From Monarcha castaneiventris obscurior (taxonomy: Eukaryota > Chordata > Aves > Passeriformes > Monarchidae): DNA of 64,000 bases. Shown here in pieces: positions 57,052-64,000 of this stretch. Within the stretch, counting starts at the first letter, position 1; each line of letters starts with the position of its first letter. The stretch is from positions 12,368,001 to 12,432,000 of the forward strand of contig JAMPIT010000856.1 of assembly GCA_026261815.1 (NCBI GenBank). Reading direction: 5' to 3'. The notes beneath the pieces were generated by a model. The model searched no databases. It was given only the letters and a program-made list of their open reading frames with translations, and was not told the DNA's origin. The translations under genes were made by a program, and so were the position numbers.

Positions 57052-60000
57052 CAGCCCCTGGGCTTGGTGTGGCACCTCTGCTGTAGGATTCAGCTTGTGC
57101 AAAGGGGAACAGAGCCTGTATTGACAGAGAGATCAGAGGGGCATGTCTGCAGAGTCACTGCGCTGCTGGTCTCCAGGTGGAAACTGTCATTAGAAGGTGA
57201 GACTGGCCCCAAAATAATGCACAGGCTTAAAGCAATGAGCATGGAGCCCATCCCCACTCATCTCTCTGCAAACACAGGGTGCTAAATCCTTCACAGAATC
57301 TGTATTATTCATAGAAATAAAAAAAAAAAAAGTAGTTTTCCCTCTTGCTCAGAGGAGACTGAATGCATTTGTGTGCACACAGGCAGGAGATGTGAAGGTC
57401 CAGGGGATGCAGCATCAGTGCTGCCCAAGTGAGCATGGGCACAGCAAGGGATCCGTGGTGCTGTGGGCTGTGCTGAAACCTGCTGTCAGGGGCTGTTCAT
57501 CCAGAATAATGCCTTGGCACGGGCTCACTGCCTCGTCAACACTTGGCTGTGCAGAGGCTGAGGTTACTCAAATCTGGCCTTGCCTCATTTTTCATACCAA
57601 CAGCAACCTCGCTCTCCCTTCCCCTTCCCACCTGCCTCTGCCTGGGTGAACATGTTCAGGATCTCTTGCTGGAAATGCTGGTCTGGGTCACTGGTAGCTG
57701 GCCAAAGCACATCCTAATGATGGCCAGGAATATGTGGTGGGAGGGAGGAAGGCTTAGCTTTTCTCTAAATAGAAATGCAGAGTCTCAAAGTTGAAGTCAT
57801 GGTGAATTTTGCCCCGTGATTATGAGTGCAGGATCAAGTCCTCTGAGACACAGGCAGTTTGTATGATGCCGTTCAAGGATAAGGGGAAAAAAAAAAAAAA
57901 AAGAATGACAAGCTTAATTCATGCTCTTCCAAAATTATTATTATTTTTCAGCTAGGGAAGGAGGAGACAGGATGTGGTAGAAAAACATTTACAGGAGTTT
58001 GGCATGTAAAAACCTGAATGATGGATTAACAGCTTATGCCAGATTTTACCTGCCTTTAAGCAGGTAACATTTCTTCAAGCTCAACAAGCTCCTGCTTGCC
58101 TAGAGCTATACTTTTCTTATCCAGATGAGTGAAGCCAAAGAACCTTGTGCAGTTTTCATTAGATCCAACTTTCTCTCAAATATTTTCTTCTGCAAGTTTA
58201 ATTTCACTTAGGGAAACAGTGGCCCTTGGGAAGGCTGTATCTAAATGAGGATCCCTTTTTTCCTGTGGGCTTGGGTCTGGGTTTTTTTTTCTTTTTTCTG
58301 GGGGGTGACCTGAGCTCTCTGGGATGTGCAGCCAGCACAGTTTCATGCACACAATCACAAGGCTAAGGGCAGGAGCTGGAATGCAGAGGATAAAGCAGAA
58401 TGTAAATCCATTCAGTGCAGTAATTTAAGGTGTGGGAGGTCTCCTCTTATGCACAGAAAGGTCCTGTCAGTAAATGAAGCAAGAATCTTTGCCCTGCAAA
58501 ACAGAGCAGTCTTTTGAATCTCTGGTTTCCCCTCTGCATTGTGTGTGTCTGTAAAAGACACATAAAGCAGCTCATTTCCCCCTCCCTGCTTTTGCAAAAT
58601 CTCTACAAAACAGATCAGGATGGCAAACAGCTCCTGTCAGTGTTGGTAACTGCACATCCTTCCCACTGCACTGGAAGTAAATGGTTCCTTTCCTGCCTTT
58701 TTTTGGCATGTCCCGTGATATCTCTCGTAGGAATGGGACTTTATCCTCCATGTCTTTTCCCCTACATGATTTTAGTTTTCCCACGGTAAGATTAAGCTAT
58801 TCTATATACCATCAGTCCCATAATAGTCAGTGAACTTTAAGTGAACTCTAACATCTAGACTCAAGTCATTGCATTAAAACCTCATAAGTTGATTGGATAG
58901 CCGAGTATTTTAATATTAATCTGCCCCCTAAATGCCTGTATGCACTGCACAGACTCTCATACAAATGTCTCTCCTTGGAGCACAGGGTGTCTGAAAAGGC
59001 CAACTCACTCTGAATGTGGCACAAAGTGATTTAGTGACATGCCCTGGGAATAAAGGGGAATTTGTCATCCGAACCGAAGATCAAAATGTGAGTAACTCCA
59101 GCCTTAGCAAGCCTGGAAAGCTGGACCTGCATGAGCAAGGAGAAGGATCTGGGCTCTGAAGGGGTGCAAACAGCACCATGGGCTCACACCGTGGTTTTAA
59201 GGACATTTCCTTCCCATTCTGCAAACCATTGCTTTGGCATCATTTTCATTCTACGAGCAGATTTTTGGTGTCATTCCTGACAATGTTTAAAACCTCTCCC
59301 AGTTTAGTGAAAAACCCAAATTCAAGAGAGTCTTCTTGTTTTTCACTGCTTAGGCCCTCTCCTGTGGGGGAGTGGTCGCCCTGTGCTGCTGAGACTCTGC
59401 ACTAACACAGGGTCCCTTTATGGCCTGGCTTATGTGAGAAGTGAGGAGTTTTCCTCACAGTGAATAGTTTTTCTTCAGTAAACAGGAGTTTCTCACCCCC
59501 ATCACCATCACTTGTGCCTCCTCTTCCTTCCCTCCAGTTCAGATGGAGTAGGACAATGGGTGGGAGCACACAGGGCCCAGCACTGGTTCTCCTGTGCCAA
59601 ACCCCAAATCCTCCTCCAAGGAGTATAGGGACATGCCAAACCCTACCTGGTAATGATTAATTAAAATTAAGGCCTTCCATTCAGCTTTTAGGAACCTCGG
59701 TATGGTCGCCAGTACTTTTTATCCAGCTGCTTAAAGAACCATCTCCTCAAATGTGAAAGGTTAAATTTCAGCCAGCCAAGGAGTGGTGTTACCTTACAAA
59801 TATTTTGGAAATTCCCCAAACTTAGATAAACGTCCAGAAAGCAATTTGGGCCTGATGCAAGCCCGTTTAAGCTAATGGGATCTTTTTGTATTGCTTTCAG
59901 TAGGATTTGGATCTGGTTGTCTGCAACAGCTACTATGAACCAGCTCGTGAATGAAACCTGGATGAAGAATTTCCTTCCTGCTCCGTTTTGGTGAAGCAGC

Positions 60001-61371
60001 AAAGAAGGAGGGGGAGCACTGCTTTTAAAGAGCTAACTATGTATTAAAACCCATTTGGCTTCAGAGCAAAGATAGCTCAAGCCTATCATTTTAAATATGT
60101 GCAGGACGTAGCAGTTGCACTGAAACATTGGCAAGACCTGAGCTCTCATGAAATAACAAAAAGGTCTTTGCCAATAAAAAGCAATTTTAAAAGATACAGT
60201 GCAAGGAGGTAGAAAAGGTTAGGCAGTACAAGTCTGGAAAACATGAGAATTCTTTCTGGAATTAAAGAATATGTCTGTGGACAATTTAGTAAAGGAAGAC
60301 CATTTATGCTCTGCTTTGGATGGAATAAGACTGCAGCACAGACTGGACCTTATTGTGCACAAAGTTTAGGCTGTATTATTCTAGTGGAAGCCTTTTTATC
60401 TTTTTATTTCTTTTTGCAATTGAATTCAATCCCTCTGCTTTTCTCAGTGGCTCGAGCTGATGGGAATGGCAGAGGTCTGCTTTGGGCCCATGGGGAGTCA
60501 CGGGATGGGAGATGTCTCTGAGGGAGAGCCTTTCTGTGCAGTGGTGTAAACAAACATGGGCAGAAGTAGGACAGATGACAGCTCAAAAATATGCCAGATT
60601 CTTGCAGCTGCAGGCTGTGAACACTGCAGCAGCTCAACCACAGCTTTTGCTGCACTGGATCCAGCAGGGGTGAGGATGCTTGGGAGTTTGAGTCAATCTT
60701 AGGAAGTCTGAAGAGCATCATCTTGAGCATCCCCTCAGACCAGGCTCTCCCACCACTGCTCCTGCTCCTTTTTGGGCTCGGGAGAGTGGCCCAGGGCCAC
60801 GTGCCACCACTGCCCTGTGCTGCCTGCCAGGTGAGGACTGGAGTGCCCAAGGGTGCATTGTTCCTCCTTTCCTGTGACTGGCTCCAGGAGGAAGGGCAGG
60901 AAGTGAGTAACGTGGCTGGTGCACTCCAGCTAAAATCTTAAGACATAACGAGCAAAAAAATTGCCATTTTGGGTAGTTCCATCTCTCACAGGCCATATGG
61001 AGCCATATCCTGTTCCTGGCAGTGGGCAGAGGTGGATGCTCAAGGAGAGTAGAGGCAACATGGCTTTGTGGATGTGTCCCTGTGGATATTCCCTGGTGTG
61101 CAGCAGGAACTGGGATTTATTTCCTGAGCTGGAAGGTGCTGTGGGTCTTACTCAGGTCTCTGTGAGCACAGGGCTAACAAACCCCTTGAGGAAATCAGGA
61201 TGGGTGCATTGTTCTACACGGGCTGGAACAGGAAAGCCAACAACTTTCCTGGAATTAAAATATAAATGAACACATTGCTTACAAAAAGTACTTCCGAGAC
61301 AAGTCATTTATAAACTGCAGAGAAGTTTATGACATATAAGGCAATCTGTACTGAGGCAGCTGTGAGGAATG

Positions 61372-61385
61372 CAATTAGCTAATTG
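61372..61385. promoter_or_regulatory. Palindromic homeodomain-type site
   Basis: CAATTAGCTAATTG is a perfect 14-bp palindrome formed by two inverted TAATTG cores, the arrangement bound by LIM-class and paired-type homeodomain dimers. A third core (CTAATTG) follows at about 61398-61404 and an E-box CAGCTG precedes at about 61358. The sequence fits an enhancer module, but function is inferred only from motifs. Confidence 0.4.
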
Positions 61386-62420
61386 GCAATGTTTCTCCTA
61401 ATTGCTACTTTAGTAGGAGAGCTACACCAGTTAGAAAAGACTTGGTGCTTGGATCATCCCCAAGGGAGTTATTTAGGGTAGGAAGTGGGAGTTCCCCTGC
61501 CTCCAGTGTCATTATAAACGTAGAGAAGCCTGTTACAAGCTCCTGCTCTGCCACCTGGGGAAGACACCAGCACTTGGCCATGGGGACAGGGCACGTTGCC
61601 ACCCTCTGAAGGGAACAAGTCAGGAGAAGCCAAGGAGACAACAAGCAGAACTCAGAAAACAGGAGTTGTTTTTAATGTACATTTAACCTGGATTTCCTTC
61701 AATCTGGGAACATTCTTCCCTTCAATGAGCGTGCCATTCCCAGTGCCTGGCCACCCCAGACTCTGCAGCTCAGACCAAATACCTAAACTGAGTAGTGGCA
61801 CTAAAATGTTCCTTGCAACAGCTCACCAGGGAGGTTCCTGTCGGTAGGCATCAAAAGGAATCTTCCAGCAGCACCAATAGGAAAATAGCTGATCTCCAGG
61901 CCTTTTTATTGCTTGTAAAACTTTATTGGAGGTAGAGAGAGCGGGGATAGATAATGCTTTCACAGTGAAATCATAGAGCATTATCTTAGTGTCAAAACAA
62001 AATTGAGTTCATTTCTCCAAAGATTAACACTTGGTATCAGCTGCAGCAGTATCTAGCACCTCAAGGAGTTATTATTAGTTTCATTTTTCAGTTAAAGAAT
62101 TCTCTTTTAAATAGAGTCTCCTGGAATTTACAGACCACCTCTGTCTGGAATGCTTGCACAGGAGTTATAAATAAAATTATTTGCTAAAAATGTTTCCTAG
62201 CACAAACAGACTGGGTTTACCAATGTAAACATAATATATGTATTCATGCATATTTTAAATTGGTTACTGTGGTTCTTTTAACATTTGCTTGGAAGATAAC
62301 ATGACGTGAGTACATTATATATTTCCAACATTTTATTAGTGTGGAGAGGCAGTTAAAGACTGAGACACTAACAAAATGAAGAGTTTTAATTCTCTTTTCA
62401 CTTATCTGTCCTCAGACTCA

Positions 62421-62560
62421 TCTAAGCACCTTGCATTCATTAACATATTTCAGCCAGCCAATAGCACCTGGAGCTGAAGAAGTGATTTCATAGGTGGGGA
62501 AAGCCGAGCCTGGGCAGACAAGAACCATTCTGGGTGAATGTTGCCCAACTGGGAGCTGAA
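62421..62560 (-). mobile_element. Possible MIR-like SINE relic
   Basis: On + the blocks resemble a reverse-complement MIR in order: AAGCACCTTGCATTCATTAA (MIR: agcgctttacatacattatc), TTTCATAGGTGGGGAAAGCC (MIR: ttttacagatgaggaaactg), GAGCCTGGGCAGA, then TTGCCCAACTGGGAGCTG (MIR: ttgcccaaggtcacacagct). Gaps and mismatches are many, so this is weaker than the copy at 33.6 kb. Confidence 0.4.
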
Positions 62561-62580
62561 ATGAAATTTCACAGCCCTTT

Positions 62581-64000
62581 GTGCCTTACAGAACACATTA
62601 TGTCTGTTGCAGATCTGGAAGAATTGATCACATCAGTTACAGATCGCTGCTATCTAAAACTAGGCAGAAATGCTTGATCAGAGGAGTCCACATTTAATTA
62701 GAGATGACCCACATGGTTTTTCAACGTATAGAGCTGAAAATGGAGAGCTAAGGAAAAGCAAAGGGATTTTTTTCCCCCACAAAAGAATGCCACACATGAT
62801 TTCCTTAATTTACTGAAACCAGTTACATTAATTCCCATGGTTTTGTGAGGAATTTTTTTTTAAAATAAGACAAATGTACAAAAATGATTAGCTGAGTTTC
62901 CTCTCTATTCTTGTTAAGCTGAAGTTATTGGAGATAACACTACATGTACACTGTCCTGTTTTTTCCTTTTTTACTAATTTTCCTCTTGTCTTTTTTAAGC
63001 CTGAACCTCCAAACTTCCAGGGGCTTTAAGAAACAACTTTGGTTTTATTTAGGGGAAGCTCTGCTGACTAAAGAGGTGTATATATATATATATATATATG
63101 TACACACACACTCTGGTATAGCCATGAGCAATTAGAAAATAAAAGCTTTAAAATAACAATCAGTACACTGAATTAATAATAGGCAGGACACTTTGCACAA
63201 GGTGTGGGACCATCTCCTGCTCACTGCCTAGTTTACATCCCAGACCCCCAGTTTTGGTTCAACCTCCACACCACAGGGAGGTGCCTGCCCTGGAGTTTGT
63301 TACTTCCCTACATGGGAAAACTTTCAGCCAGTAGTTTTTTGTCTTTTTCTCCCCTCATTAAGCAATGATCTTAAAAAAAAAAAAAAAAAATCCCTAAATT
63401 TATTTGCCTTGCACATACAATGAAAGAGCCAAAGATTTATTTCTGGTTGAAGCAGTGGGTACTGGAGGCAATAGAGCTTTGCTAGTTTTCATTAGCTGAG
63501 GAGTTGGCTTGATGCAATCACATTGTACATGCCAATAAAACTGAAAGGTAACCAGCTGTTTTATTCCAACTACTGTGTGGGGGTTTTTTATTTTTCCGGG
63601 AGGAATTTTGCAATATATGATTTGTAAAAGTTACTTTTATATGTAATTAGTATAGCAATAAATGTTTTCTGAACTGCAACTCTTCTTCTAATTTTGGTTT
63701 TCTAGGCAAGTCTAGCCAAGTCATAGCAAAGAACACAGCATCAGAAGAAAGTTATTGCAACAAAGCTGGAATCAATGTCAATAAAATAATGCCAATATCA
63801 TTTGTGGGAGAGAAACACATAGAAATTTCCTCCTCCATCTTAAAAAATATAAGAAATTTAGGTTTCAATTTTTTTAAAACATTTTATAGAGGACTTTTAA
63901 GGTAATACTGAAAACACTATCAGCTTCAGAAATCTGAGTCAATTCCTTATATGAATAAAATTCATTCAGCACACACAGCATGCCTTGCTGCATGAGCTGT
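62581..64000. other. Non-coding AT-rich unique sequence
   Basis: No supported gene. The stretch is AT-rich with an A18 run at 63373-63390, a TA/CA microsatellite at 63079-63111 and several TAAT cores. Nothing at the right edge identifies a neighbouring gene. Confidence 0.65.
63079..63111 (+). repeat. (TA)n-(CA)n compound microsatellite
   Basis: About ten TA dinucleotides (63079-63099) pass through TGTA into five CA units (63102-63111). It is a pure dinucleotide array, likely length-variable. Confidence 0.95.

Larger units (their letters stand above)
55216..62420. other. Non-coding unique sequence
   Basis: About 7.2 kb with no supported gene. Open frames such as 56872-57285 (137 codons) and 60404-60850 (-, 148 codons) overlap opposing frames and show no domain. 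The latter pair lies in a locally GC-rich stretch. An A16 run lies at 57887-57902. A short cluster of homeodomain-type sites lies at 55390-55412 and another at 61372-61402 (see findings). Confidence 0.6.

Noticed and set aside
58990..59060. Faint MIR-like stretch (GTGATTTAGTGACATGCCCT)
   Set aside because: Single-block similarity only, without supporting flanking blocks.
60404..60850. 148-codon antisense frame
   Set aside because: Conflicts with overlapping + frames, no recognisable family, locally GC-rich.
63373..63390. A18 run considered as the tail of a processed pseudogene or retrocopy
   Set aside because: The upstream sequence shows no recognisable coding or SINE body and no flanking duplication was seen.
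1..64000. CRISPR arrays, operons, phage, plasmid or other prokaryotic systems
   Set aside because: No regularly spaced repeats, no long coding frames, no ribosome-binding-site/operon layout; repeat content is avian.

Overview
This window reads as vertebrate, almost certainly avian, nuclear DNA, and a songbird is most likely. The evidence is the repeat content: several CR1 LINE fragments, one of them with a passerine-style CR1-J 3' end closing in an 8-bp (TTCTGTGA)n tail, and a short LTR of the type common in songbird genomes. Sparse genes and moderate AT-richness fit this. Nothing bacterial, plasmid, phage or CRISPR-like is visible.

I found no protein-coding gene, exon or RNA gene that I can support. 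The longest open frames are about 110-160 codons, scattered over both strands. They lack recognisable domains and are about what chance gives in 64 kb x 6 frames. The window is best read as intergenic or deep-intronic sequence.

Layout. 1-7.6 kb: unique sequence with a composite palindrome (1142-1191) and a GC-rich patch holding a G-quadruplex-type repeat (3137-3161). 7.64-7.85 kb: CR1 (-). 7.85-20.2 kb: unique sequence, an AT-rich palindromic block near 11.2 kb and a hexanucleotide microsatellite at 14.0 kb. 20.18-20.49 kb: CR1 (-). 22.38 kb: a perfect 28-bp palindrome. 27.39-27.70 kb: CR1-J-like 3' end (+). 33.35 kb: CR1 3' tip (-), followed by a MIR-like tRNA-SINE relic (33.64-33.74 kb). 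38.28-38.38 kb: possible old CR1 scrap (-). 42.93 kb: a 13-bp perfect hairpin. 46.37-46.70 kb: solo LTR of an endogenous retrovirus with TATA box and poly(A) signal. 54.16-55.22 kb: the longest element, an ancient CR1/L3-type LINE (-) in which eroded reverse-transcriptase motifs can still be read. 55.2-64 kb: unique sequence with homeodomain-type palindromes, a second possible MIR and a TA/CA microsatellite.

No set of genes working together is present and I found no undescribed biological system. What merits follow-up is the ancient transposon relics (possible exapted regulatory DNA), the perfect palindromes and the homeodomain-site clusters. All family assignments come from recalled consensus patterns, without database searching.
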